Assembly: GCA_024278415.1 (NCBI GenBank)
Contig: JAJRTI010000491.1
Location: 1 to 6,264, forward strand
Length of the DNA: 6,264 nucleotides
Reading direction: 5' to 3'
Origin: Planctomycetota bacterium
GTDB lineage: Bacteria > Planctomycetota > Brocadiia > JAJRTI01
Within the stretch, counting starts at the first letter, position 1; every line of letters begins with the position of its first letter. A program made the position numbers and the translations under genes. The notes beneath the pieces were generated by a model. It saw nothing but the letters and a program-made list of their open reading frames with translations, was not told the DNA's origin and made no database searches. Below, in pieces: positions 1 through 6,264 of this stretch.

Positions 1-255
1 CTTCGGGCTGCGGTGTCCGCGAGGGGTTGCACGCAGGCGAAGAGCCGGGACGTTTGTTGTGAACCTGCCTGGATCCACTTCGAAACTGAAACTCCAGAAT
101 GCAACGCGTTGGGATACGTACAATCAGACCTACACCCTTAGTTTCCCATGTTGGCCGCTCGGAGACAAGCGCTGCGCCGGCATCGTGCAAAGCGCATCCG
201 ACCGTGATATGTTGTGGAACCCTGCATCGCTTCCTACGGACGCAAAACCTGAACC
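1..255 (+). other. Left-edge leader region with a possible fragment of an upstream MoaB/MogA-like gene
   Basis: No complete gene is visible here. Frame 2 is open from base 2 to a stop at 257-259. Its first 25 codons (2-76) end in GTFVVNLPGS preceded by RGVA, which resembles the RGVAG...TLIVNLPGS segment near the end of MoaB/MogA molybdopterin adenylyltransferases. The spacing between the two parts is about one residue longer than I expect. The roughly 60 codons after NLPGS do not look like the family's C-terminal helix, and base composition turns more AT-rich after about 60. The stretch may therefore be a decayed or frameshifted gene end followed by spacer, or simply chance. A second frame has a stop at 60-62 that could also be the end of an upstream gene. 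I see no convincing promoter or Shine-Dalgarno sequence for the gene starting at 256. Confidence 0.25.
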
Positions 256-1785
256 GTGAGAGCCCGCACCGACACTCCCGCAATCCCGGCCCGCGCCGCG
301 TGGATCACCCTCGCGGCCGCGGCGGCCGTGGCCGCGTTCGTGACCGCGGGCATGTGCACCGGCGCACTCACGATCGGCGTGGATCGGCAGTGGACGTGGG
401 ATCCCAAGCCGACGGACCGGCTGTGGGCGCTGCCGGTCACGCTGTTCGCGTTCGGCGTCTTCCTCGCGGCTCTGCTCGCGATCGGGTCCAAGCTCGCCCA
501 CGCCGACGCCAAGCCGCGGCGCGGGGAGGACGCGCTGCTGCTGGGGGTGCTCGTTGTGCTGGGGTTTGCGCTTCAGCTCGGCGTGGGGCAGCTCTCCAAG
601 GCCGGGCTGCGGGACTGGCCGCTCATCGTCGCCGCGCCGCACACGAACGGGTACTTCGAGGCTGCGCGGCACGTGGACAACGCGGGCGCGTTCCTGCGCG
701 ACTACGACCGCCTCATGCCGCGCCTGAACTTCCACTGCCGCACGCACCCCCCGGGGCCGATGCTCTACTTCCTCGCGGCGATACGCGTCTTCGAGGGCTC
801 GCCCGGCCTGACGCGGACGGCGTCGAACATGCTCCGTGACTCCGCGTTCGACACGCAATCGCTCATGGAGTCGTTCGCGCAGGGCGCGGGCCTCACGCTC
901 ACGCGGCCGCAGATCGTCGCCGCGTGGGCGTCGGGCATGGGCTTGGCGCTGCTCGGCGTGCTCGGCTGCATTCCCCTGTTCGTCATTGCGAAGCGCTTTT
1001 ACGGCCGAGAGGCTGGGCTATGGGCCGCGGCCATCTGGCTCGTGTCGCCCTGCGTGCTCTACTTCACCCCCGCGGTGGACCAAGCGCTTGCGTCGCTCTG
1101 CGTGCTCGGCGGGTGCCTGTGGATCTTCGCTGTCGGCGCGGCCACGCCGCGCCGCGCCGCGGTGCTTGCGTCACTCAGCGGCCTCGTCATGGCGCTCGCG
1201 CTCTTTGTGTCCATCAGCGCCGCGGTGTGCGGCGCGATGCTTGCCCTGTGGTGGGCGATACGGCTCTGGTGCGAGCCCGCGCGGCGGCGTGCGCTCGGGT
1301 GCGTGGCGTGCTGCGGCGCCGCGGGGGTAGTGGCCTTCTACGGCCTCGTCTGGCTCGTGACTGGCCACAACAGCATCGCCACGTTCGCGCAGATCCTCTC
1401 GGTCGCCCGTGAAAACGTGCGTCAGGGCTACATCGAGCGGCCGGTGCAGTTCACGTACGGCCGTTGGATCTTCTGGAACCTGGTGGAATTCGCGATTGGC
1501 CTGGGGTGGGCTACGGCCGTGTGCGCGCTCGCGTGGGGCTGGCGCGTCGGAGTGCGGCACGCGCTGCTGCTCGCGTTCGCCGCGACTCTACTGCTCTTGG
1601 ACGTAAGCGGCACGTCCATGAGCGAGACCGGCCGGCTGTGGATGTTCATCATGTGGCCGGCCATGCTCGCGGCCGCGGGTTTCCTCGCGCGCGTGCAGCG
1701 CCATCGCCTCGCCATCGGCGCCACGATGCTCACGCTCCTCTTCGCCCAGTCGGTCGCGCTGAAGCTCTGGTTTGGGTGGGTGTGA
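256..1785 (+). CDS. Polytopic membrane protein, GT-C type (GT39/ArnT-like) glycosyltransferase candidate
   Basis: This gene encodes a 509-residue integral membrane protein. Hydrophobic segments lie near residues 15-38, 57-78, 92-112, 165-178, 218-246, 253-272, 279-295, 300-335 (probably two), 346-369, 405-428, 433-450, 461-480 and 485-507, giving about 12 membrane spans. The loops carry HTNGYFEAAR (129-138), THPPGP (163-168) and SETGRLW (456-462). Short HPPG and E-x-x-RLW motifs of this kind occur in uncharacterised bacterial membrane proteins grouped with polyprenyl-phosphate-sugar glycosyltransferases of the GT-C fold. In those enzymes acidic residues in the first outer loop take part in catalysis. 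D43 and D49 in the loop after the first span are candidates, but this is inference. The likely role is transfer of a sugar from a lipid carrier to an envelope acceptor; donor and acceptor are unknown. The GTG start is chosen because an in-frame stop (250-252) lies just upstream and the first span follows at a normal distance. No strong Shine-Dalgarno sequence precedes it. An unrelated transporter is less likely. Confidence 0.8.
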   Translation: MRARTDTPAIPARAAWITLAAAAAVAAFVTAGMCTGALTIGVDRQWTWDPKPTDRLWALPVTLFAFGVFLAALLAIGSKLAHADAKPRRGEDALLLGVLVVLGFALQLGVGQLSKAGLRDWPLIVAAPHTNGYFEAARHVDNAGAFLRDYDRLMPRLNFHCRTHPPGPMLYFLAAIRVFEGSPGLTRTASNMLRDSAFDTQSLMESFAQGAGLTLTRPQIVAAWASGMGLALLGVLGCIPLFVIAKRFYGREAGLWAAAIWLVSPCVLYFTPAVDQALASLCVLGGCLWIFAVGAATPRRAAVLASLSGLVMALALFVSISAAVCGAMLALWWAIRLWCEPARRRALGCVACCGAAGVVAFYGLVWLVTGHNSIATFAQILSVARENVRQGYIERPVQFTYGRWIFWNLVEFAIGLGWATAVCALAWGWRVGVRHALLLAFAATLLLLDVSGTSMSETGRLWMFIMWPAMLAAAGFLARVQRHRLAIGATMLTLLFAQSVALKLWFGWV

Positions 1786-1805
1786 CCCCGAGCGGAGCCA
1801 GGGTC
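1784..1805. repeat. Imperfect palindrome at the end of the membrane-protein gene
   Basis: GACCC (1784-1788) can pair with GGGTC (1801-1805) around a 12-base loop containing GAGCGGAGC. The left arm overlaps the stop codon at 1783-1785. A CCGAG pentamer occurs in the left part and again just after the right arm. No T-run follows, so it is not a standard intrinsic terminator. It could give weak 3' end structure for the upstream mRNA, or be a degenerate copy of a short dispersed intergenic palindrome of the GACCC-GAGCG-GGGTC kind found in many GC-rich genomes. Only one copy is visible here, so repeat status cannot be shown. Confidence 0.3.
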
Positions 1806-1884
1806 CGAGTCTTCGACAAGCCGCCTACGCCTTGCCACACGCATCGATCGAGATGTCTCTCCAGTGATGCAAGGGGCCCCCTGC

Positions 1885-1910
1885 GCGTGTGCAGGTTGAC
1901 TTGCGCACGC
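1885..1910. promoter_or_regulatory. Inverted repeat flanking the -35 box, candidate operator
   Basis: GCGTGTGCA (1885-1893) and TGCGCACGC (1902-1910) are inverted copies matching at 8 of 9 positions. The spacer is 8 bases and the arm centres are 17 bp apart. The spacer contains most of the -35 hexamer of the phosphofructokinase promoter, and the right arm lies in the promoter spacer. A dimeric regulator bound here would be expected to block RNA polymerase. A second, overlapping hairpin is possible: CCTGC (1880-1884) with GCAGG (1891-1895). The repeat is seen in the sequence; the operator role is inferred, and the regulator is unknown. Confidence 0.35.
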
Positions 1911-1923
1911 GAATACCTATAAT
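1896..1923 (+). promoter_or_regulatory. Sigma70-type promoter for the phosphofructokinase gene
   Basis: The -35 box TTGACT (1896-1901) matches the TTGACA consensus at five of six positions. The -10 box TATAAT (1918-1923) is perfect, and the spacer is 16 bp. Transcription should start near 1928-1931, giving a leader of about 65 bases before the ATG at 1994. This makes the gene a separate transcription unit from the membrane-protein gene, and it rules out the in-frame GTG at 1889, which lies upstream of the -35 box. Confidence 0.75.
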
Positions 1924-1993
1924 TCGAAACTCCCCAAGTGGCTCCCTGCGCCTCCAACTCCATCATCCTTACAGCCAAGTAGAGCGTGAATCC

Positions 1994-3277
1994 ATGAGCA
2001 TGAGCAACGATCAGAAGGTATTGGCGATCCTCGCCGGCGGCGGTCCGGCGCCCGGCATCAACGGCGTCATCGGCTCGGCCGCCCTGGAAGCCGCGGACAA
2101 CGGCCTGAAGGTGATCGGCATCCTCGACGGGTTCAAGCACCTGGTCAAAGGCGATACCTCCCAAATCATCGAGTTGGCGCCGGAGCACGTGTCCCGGATT
2201 CATCTGAATGGCGGCTCGATCCTCCGCACGTCGCGCGAGAACCCCACGAGCGCGCCCGAAAAGATGGCCAACGTGGTTAAGGCGCTCAAGGCGCTGAACG
2301 TGAGCTACCTTGTGACGATCGGCGGCGACGACACCGCGTTCAGCTCGCGCACGGTCGGGGAGACGCTCAATAACGAGATCAAGGTCGTGCACGTGCCCAA
2401 GACGATTGACAACGACCTGCCGCTCAAGGAGTCGTCGCCTACGTTTGGCTACCAGACGGCCCGCGAGGTGGGCGCGAAGCTTGTGCAGAACCTCATGGAG
2501 GACTCGAGGACCACGAGCCGCTGGTACTTCGTCGTCGCCATGGGCCGCTCGGCCGGCTTCCTCTCCATGGGCATGGCCAAGTCGGCCGGCGCGCACCTAT
2601 GCCTCATCCCGGAAGAGTTCCAGGACCATGCGAGCATGGACTGCGTGCTGGACGTGATCGAGGGTGCGATGATCAAGCGCAAAGTCAAGGGCCGGCCCGA
2701 CGGCGTCGCGGTCATTGCCGAGGGCGTGGCGCTGAAGCTCGACCCCGGCGTGTGGGAGGGCGATCCGTTCGCATCGGTGAAGTTCGACGAGCACGGCCAC
2801 ATGCGCCTGGCCGAGGTGGACTTCGCGCGCATCCTCAAGCGTGAGATCGAGAAGCGCTTCGCAGACCGCGGGCAACAGATCACCATCGTGTCCGCGGACA
2901 TCGGGTACGAGTTGCGCTGCGCGCCGCCCTGCGCGTTCGACTGCGAATATACCCGCAACCTCGGCTCCGGCGCGGTGCAGTACCTCCTCGGGATCCTCCC
3001 CAACCCTGAGTTCCCGGTCAAGCCGGGTTGCATGATGGCCATGGAGGACGACGACATCGTCGTGCTGGACCTCGAAAAACTCAAGGATCCGGAAACGGGC
3101 AAAACGAGGGTGCGCCGGGTGAATCTGAACAGCGACCAATACCGCGTCGCCGTGCGCTACCAAATGCGCCTCAAGAAGCGGGATCTGGAGTGCGACGACA
3201 TGGCCGCAAAGCTCGCGGAGACTGCCGGCATGAGCGTGGACGACCTACGCGCCAGGTTCGCCGCAACGGCCATGTAA
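1994..3277 (+). CDS. pfp: Pyrophosphate-dependent 6-phosphofructokinase (diphosphate--fructose-6-phosphate 1-phosphotransferase)
   Basis: This cytoplasmic glycolytic enzyme interconverts fructose 6-phosphate and fructose 1,6-bisphosphate. From the ATG at 1994 it is 427 residues, normal for the longer PFP/PFK clades. Visible motifs are the N-terminal phosphate-donor loop GGGPAPGIN (15-23), GGDDT (110-114), PKTIDNDLP (135-143) with the catalytic aspartate D139, MGRSAG (183-188), IPEEF (205-209), and the sugar-phosphate region GYELRCAPP (304-312). ATP-dependent enzymes have glycine at the second D of GGDD and at the K of PKTIDND. Aspartate (D113) and lysine (K136) at these sites are the established signature of pyrophosphate use, so the reaction should be reversible and save ATP. 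The start is placed at 1994 because a strong promoter lies at 1896-1923 and family similarity begins at about residue 8 (KVLAILAGGG). An ATG at 2000 is also possible. The ribosome binding site is weak (AGAG near 1981). The next gene converges from the other strand. Confidence 0.93.
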   Translation: MSMSNDQKVLAILAGGGPAPGINGVIGSAALEAADNGLKVIGILDGFKHLVKGDTSQIIELAPEHVSRIHLNGGSILRTSRENPTSAPEKMANVVKALKALNVSYLVTIGGDDTAFSSRTVGETLNNEIKVVHVPKTIDNDLPLKESSPTFGYQTAREVGAKLVQNLMEDSRTTSRWYFVVAMGRSAGFLSMGMAKSAGAHLCLIPEEFQDHASMDCVLDVIEGAMIKRKVKGRPDGVAVIAEGVALKLDPGVWEGDPFASVKFDEHGHMRLAEVDFARILKREIEKRFADRGQQITIVSADIGYELRCAPPCAFDCEYTRNLGSGAVQYLLGILPNPEFPVKPGCMMAMEDDDIVVLDLEKLKDPETGKTRVRRVNLNSDQYRVAVRYQMRLKKRDLECDDMAAKLAETAGMSVDDLRARFAATAM

Positions 3278-3319
3278 CGCCGCGGCTCCTTGGAGGCAAG
3301 AAGGGCCTCTGGTGCGGCG
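3278..3319. terminator. Possible bidirectional stem-loop between convergent genes
   Basis: The 60-base gap between the convergent stop codons holds nested inverted repeats. CGCCGC (3278-3283) can pair with GCGGCG (3314-3319), and inside it GAGGC (3293-3297) can pair with GCCTC (3305-3309) around a 7-base loop, extendable by G-U pairs. It begins directly after the phosphofructokinase stop. No T-run is present on either side, so it is not a classic intrinsic terminator. It may act as a weak barrier or mRNA 3' end for both converging transcripts, or termination may need Rho. Confidence 0.3.
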
Positions 3320-3337
3320 GCAGCGGAAATCTGGCGG

Positions 3338-4957
3338 TCAACGGGCTGGCTTGCCCTTCCCGAAGATCTCCCGCAGGCGAGGGTCGCCCTTGATCGCGCT
3401 GAACTGCGGATCCTTCTGAATCGTCTCGAGCCGGAGGCGCATCCCCGCCACCACAGCCTCCCGGAGACGCTCAATCGCCAAGTCGGGCTCGCCAGTCTGT
3501 GCGTAGGCCCGCGCAAGCCCATAGAACATCTGCACGTACTGTGGGAATCTGAATGCGAACGCTCGCTCGTAGAAAGGGATGGATTCCTTCAACTCGCCGG
3601 CCCAGTTGTAGGCCATCGCCAGTTCGATCAGACAGCCGCCGATTCGGTGGTGGTCGTTCGCGTCGAGCGATATCCTGAGGGACTCTGCGAGCCACGGTCG
3701 CGCTCCCTTGAAGTCGCCACACGAGCGGTGCAACTGCCCGATGAAATATAGGGTGTGCCGCCTGCCTCCTCCCGACTGTCCGATGGCGCTGTAGAGCGCC
3801 AAGGCTTCCTGTCCATCCTCGTAGGCTTCAACGTATCTCCTCTGTCGAGATCCCTTGATCCACATCGGATGTCCGCCGATAGAGTTGGCTCTCGCGCTCA
3901 GGTCGCGCCGAGCCGCGGAGCGACCCAGATCCGCCACACGCTGGATCAGCCGGCTGAGTTCTCGATCGTTCCCCATGTTGGGTGTTCTCTGCAACACTTG
4001 GCAGACAGAATCCACAATTCGGTCGTTGGCGACGTGCAGCCTCTGCGCCTTTGCCGAGAGACGAGATAGCCAGTCGGCGATCGTCTTGTCGTAGCAATAG
4101 CGCTGCCTCACCGGCCTCAAGACTTCGTCGTAGCTCGCTTTCGTAACGCGCTGAAGGACTGCCGCAACGCCATCGCGATCCGCGGCCTTGCAGAAGCGCC
4201 TGAGCAGAGCCACATACGCGTATGCGTCGCCGAGCCGATGCAACTCGCCCGCGGCTGCGTCGGCTTCGGCTCGCGAGCCGTCGCTAAGCGCAGCCACCAG
4301 CCAGTCCGCGCGGGGCCGGCCCTTGTTCTCCTGCCACCACTGTCGCCACTTGGCGGCGTCTCGTCCCAAACGTCTGCAAGAGGCTCTCTCCAGAGCGGCG
4401 GCAGCGGCCTCCGAAAGCTCGGCGTTGTCGAGCAGCTCGATCAGGGTCGGCGCGAGTTGGCCGGCCTGCTCTGGCGGCAAGGCCGCGAGAATCTGCGGCC
4501 GCGCAGGGCAGTCGGCGGCCCCCAACGCTTGCACCAGGGCGCGGGCGGCAGCCTCGTCGCCACGCGCGATCAGAGAAGCCACAGCGGCGTTTCGGATTCC
4601 GCCATTCGCGTTGTCAAGCTGAGCGGCAATGAGGTCGAGCGCGTCGTCCGCAGCCGGCCGCGCGAGCAGGCGTTGGACGCCACGGCCGAAGCCTGGAATC
4701 TTGACGAAGTGTGCGGCCTCCAGTAGCGCTTCGACGATAGCGCGAGAGTTCTCAGACTCACAGCACATCACGAAAACACATGCTAGGCGCTGGGATTGGG
4801 GGCGCCTCCTCAGGTTCCTCGTGATCGCCGGGAGGTGGTCCAGCAAGGGGGCGTGCTCGGCCACGGGCTTGGTTACGAGCATGTCGCTCAATCCCGCGGA
4901 CTCGACATTCTCAGCGACAACGAAAAGAGCAGAGAGCGTGAGAACGACCCGCATCAT
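3338..4957 (-). CDS. Probable exported HEAT-like/TPR repeat protein of unknown function
   Basis: This is a 539-residue protein. Its N-terminus (MMRVV, then a hydrophobic run to about residue 14) looks like a signal peptide, with possible cleavage after A15 or A21, so it probably acts outside the cytoplasmic membrane. Residues about 100-250 form short alanine/leucine-rich helical pairs typical of HEAT-like repeats, such as the stretches around 104-133 and 168-192. In their midst is KWRQWWQENKGR (203-214), a WxxWW signature I associate with HEAT-repeat proteins of planctomycete-like bacteria. Residues about 400-507 hold roughly three TPR-like units. The tail has a DPQFSAIKGDPRLREIF pattern (516-532) often seen closing TPR domains. 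No catalytic motif is evident, and a scaffold or protein-binding role is inferred. The start overlaps the upstream gene's stop (ATGA) and has a strong ribosome binding site, so it is coupled to that gene. Confidence 0.82.
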   Translation of the reverse strand: MMRVVLTLSALFVVAENVESAGLSDMLVTKPVAEHAPLLDHLPAITRNLRRRPQSQRLACVFVMCCESENSRAIVEALLEAAHFVKIPGFGRGVQRLLARPAADDALDLIAAQLDNANGGIRNAAVASLIARGDEAAARALVQALGAADCPARPQILAALPPEQAGQLAPTLIELLDNAELSEAAAAALERASCRRLGRDAAKWRQWWQENKGRPRADWLVAALSDGSRAEADAAAGELHRLGDAYAYVALLRRFCKAADRDGVAAVLQRVTKASYDEVLRPVRQRYCYDKTIADWLSRLSAKAQRLHVANDRIVDSVCQVLQRTPNMGNDRELSRLIQRVADLGRSAARRDLSARANSIGGHPMWIKGSRQRRYVEAYEDGQEALALYSAIGQSGGGRRHTLYFIGQLHRSCGDFKGARPWLAESLRISLDANDHHRIGGCLIELAMAYNWAGELKESIPFYERAFAFRFPQYVQMFYGLARAYAQTGEPDLAIERLREAVVAGMRLRLETIQKDPQFSAIKGDPRLREIFGKGKPAR

Positions 4958-6264
4958 CGTGCCTCTCCTTTCTTCCCGGCGAGAGCGTCGTATCGCTCTG
5001 CCGCCGCGGGCGCATCGGCAAGCGCTTGCAGCACACGGGACTCAAGCTTGTCCTTCAGTTCTGGCCGGGACATAATCTTGTGGCACAGTCGGGCAAGCGC
5101 TTCGGTCATCGCCTTGGCCTGCTTATGCTTCGGGAACAGCTTGATGCCCTCCACGTAGGCGCTGATGGCATCCTCATCGCGGCCTGCGCGGCGATACAGA
5201 TCGCCGGCCTTGCGGATCAAGCTTGGCGAATTCTTGTCCTTGGGGAAGTAGACGGCCGTCTTCCTGTACTGTAGAGCGGCCTCCTCCCTGTTCCCGGTTT
5301 TCAGCAGCATGTCGGCTAAGATTTTTCGGGGCCAATGGGCCTGCCACTGCTTGGGGAACTTATCCACGAATTCCCGATATCGTTCGATGGTCTGTTCGGG
5401 AGTGCTGTAAGGCCTCGCCAACTGGACGAGCGAGCGCATGGCGGTGGGGTTTGTCGTCTCCGCGTCCATGCGCCGGTCGATGATATCCAGCGCGGCCACC
5501 GTGTCTCCTTGCCGCCGATACAGCGCGAGGAGGAACGCCAAGGCTTGGGTCGCTTCAGGCAGACGGGGGTCGCGTTCGGCCACGAGCAGATACTCTTCTT
5601 CGGCCTCGCGGAGCTTCCCGTGGTCGTCGAGCCAGATCGCGGCGCGCAAACGAAGTTTTGCCCACTCACGCTCCGAGCCTGGGATCGCCTCTCCCGCGTC
5701 GCAGGCTCGCAGCGCATCCGTGGGCTTTCCGCTGGCAAGATAGAGACGGGCCGCGAGCACATAGAGTTCGCGGCGTTCGGAATCGGCCAGGGCTTCGATG
5801 CGCTCCGGAGCATGCAGGAGAGGCTCCAGTCTATCGAGCGCGGGCTTCGCCCGTCCTGCTGCATCAAGCTGCTTAGCGGCCTCCAGATCGACGAGCGTCC
5901 TGACGGCCGGGGACACGGGTTCGATCTGCCCCAGCCATTTGGCCGCCCGGCCCGCGTCGCTCGCCCAGTCCTCACGAAGCCGCGCAAGGCACCGACGCGC
6001 GACGGGCGCGCGTTTCGCATTTCGAAGCGCGAACGCGTAGATCTGAATAGCAAGCTGGCGCCAGTCGGCTGGGGATGCGGACGAGCCGGTCGCTTTGTCC
6101 GCCTGAGCCGTGAGAACGTACGATCGCCCGCGCTCTAGAAGCAGGCCGGCCAAGTCCGCGGCTTGAGCCGCGTCCGTGTTCGCTCCCAGTCCCTCCATGA
6201 CGGCCGCTTTCAATTCAGCGTACGCCGGTCCCGTTCCGTTCCGCGCGTCGGCAAGGGCCGGCCC
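4954..6264 (-). CDS. TPR-repeat protein, 5' end beyond the right edge
   Basis: The reading frame is open to the last base of the window, with 436 visible residues and no stop up to the edge. The N-terminus is missing. A TTG at 6213-6211 and an ATG at 6198-6196 exist, but the codons before them (GPALADARNGTGPAYAE) continue the same GC-rich, alanine-rich style, so the true start is probably outside the window. TPR-like helix pairs occur at visible residues about 163-189, 199-231, 234-263, 307-341 and 348-377. Recognisable cores include LYLASGKPTDALRACD, GKLREAEEEYLLVAERDP and YRRAGRDEDAISAYVEGIKLFPK. The C-terminus is charged and ends in GKKGEAR. TPR arrays bind proteins or peptides; the partner and cellular location cannot be told without the N-terminus. 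It overlaps the downstream HEAT/TPR gene by four bases, so both are likely made from one transcript. No enzymatic domain is visible. Confidence 0.8.
   Translation of the reverse strand, partial: GPALADARNGTGPAYAELKAAVMEGLGANTDAAQAADLAGLLLERGRSYVLTAQADKATGSSASPADWRQLAIQIYAFALRNAKRAPVARRCLARLREDWASDAGRAAKWLGQIEPVSPAVRTLVDLEAAKQLDAAGRAKPALDRLEPLLHAPERIEALADSERRELYVLAARLYLASGKPTDALRACDAGEAIPGSEREWAKLRLRAAIWLDDHGKLREAEEEYLLVAERDPRLPEATQALAFLLALYRRQGDTVAALDIIDRRMDAETTNPTAMRSLVQLARPYSTPEQTIERYREFVDKFPKQWQAHWPRKILADMLLKTGNREEAALQYRKTAVYFPKDKNSPSLIRKAGDLYRRAGRDEDAISAYVEGIKLFPKHKQAKAMTEALARLCHKIMSRPELKDKLESRVLQALADAPAAAERYDALAGKKGEAR
4965..4971 (-). promoter_or_regulatory. Strong Shine-Dalgarno for the HEAT/TPR gene
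   Basis: On the minus strand AAAGGAG lies 7 bases before the ATG at 4957-4955, inside the last codons of the upstream TPR gene. It fixes the first of two adjacent ATG codons as the start. With the ATGA overlap (stop TGA at 4956-4954) it allows both coupled and independent initiation. Confidence 0.8.

Noticed and set aside
119..124. TACAAT as a possible -10 box for the membrane-protein gene
   Set aside because: The hexamer at the proper -35 distance (96-101, AGAATG) does not resemble TTGACA, so the match is likely chance.
99..839. 246-codon open frame on + strand
   Set aside because: It overlaps the membrane-protein gene in another frame and its translation is a low-complexity Arg/Gly/Ala string typical of a GC-rich shadow frame.
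1842..1851. Short palindrome around ATCGAT/TCGATCGA
   Set aside because: It is only eight bases long, is expected by chance, and is not placed at the promoter elements.
1730..2596. 288-codon open frame on - strand
   Set aside because: It lies antisense to the phosphofructokinase, whose motifs are unmistakable, and its product is Arg/His/Ala-rich with no family features.
4188..4726. Two overlapping + strand open frames of about 150 codons
   Set aside because: Both are antisense to the HEAT-like region and have Ser/Ala/Arg-rich shadow composition.
5335..6138. 267-codon open frame on + strand
   Set aside because: It is antisense to the TPR gene, which has clear repeat structure. The + frame has no recognisable domain or ribosome binding site.
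6211..6213. TTG as the start of the TPR gene
   Set aside because: The frame is open upstream to the window edge with similar codon use, and no Shine-Dalgarno sequence precedes the TTG.

Overview
The window comes from a GC-rich bacterium. Its coding regions strongly prefer G or C at third codon positions, and the intergenic stretches are visibly richer in A and T. It holds two genes on the + strand followed by two on the - strand, so the pairs converge near 3278-3337. The taxon cannot be fixed from the sequence. A PPi-type phosphofructokinase, together with a secreted HEAT/TPR protein carrying a WxxWW motif, would fit the Planctomycetota or related deep-branching phyla. That is a soft inference.

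Layout. Positions 1-255 are mostly non-coding. The extreme left edge may hold the tail of another gene, with a short MoaB/MogA-like string ending in NLPGS. Positions 256-1785 (+) encode a polytopic membrane protein of about 12 membrane segments that looks like a GT-C type glycosyltransferase. A 208-base intergenic region follows. It holds an imperfect palindrome at the gene end and a near-consensus sigma70-type promoter (TTGACT, 16 bp, TATAAT) whose -35 box is flanked by an inverted repeat. Positions 1994-3277 (+) encode a 427-residue phosphofructokinase whose active-site residues match the pyrophosphate-dependent type. A short GC-rich region with nested hairpin potential separates it from the minus-strand pair.

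The minus-strand pair is transcribed right to left. The upstream gene (4954-6264, running off the right edge) encodes a TPR-rich protein. It overlaps by four bases (ATGA) with the downstream gene (3338-4957), which encodes a probably exported protein with HEAT-like helical repeats in its first half and TPRs at its C-terminus. A strong ribosome binding site inside the end of the upstream gene serves the second start. The two are therefore very likely one translationally coupled operon of repeat-scaffold proteins.

The genes do not form one obvious pathway. The phosphofructokinase has its own promoter and serves central carbon metabolism. The membrane protein probably acts in envelope glycan or lipid glycosylation. 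The HEAT/TPR pair is of unknown function. I found no tRNA or rRNA gene, CRISPR array, insertion sequence or defence system. The best leads are the promoter/operator arrangement before the phosphofructokinase and the uncharacterised coupled HEAT/TPR pair.
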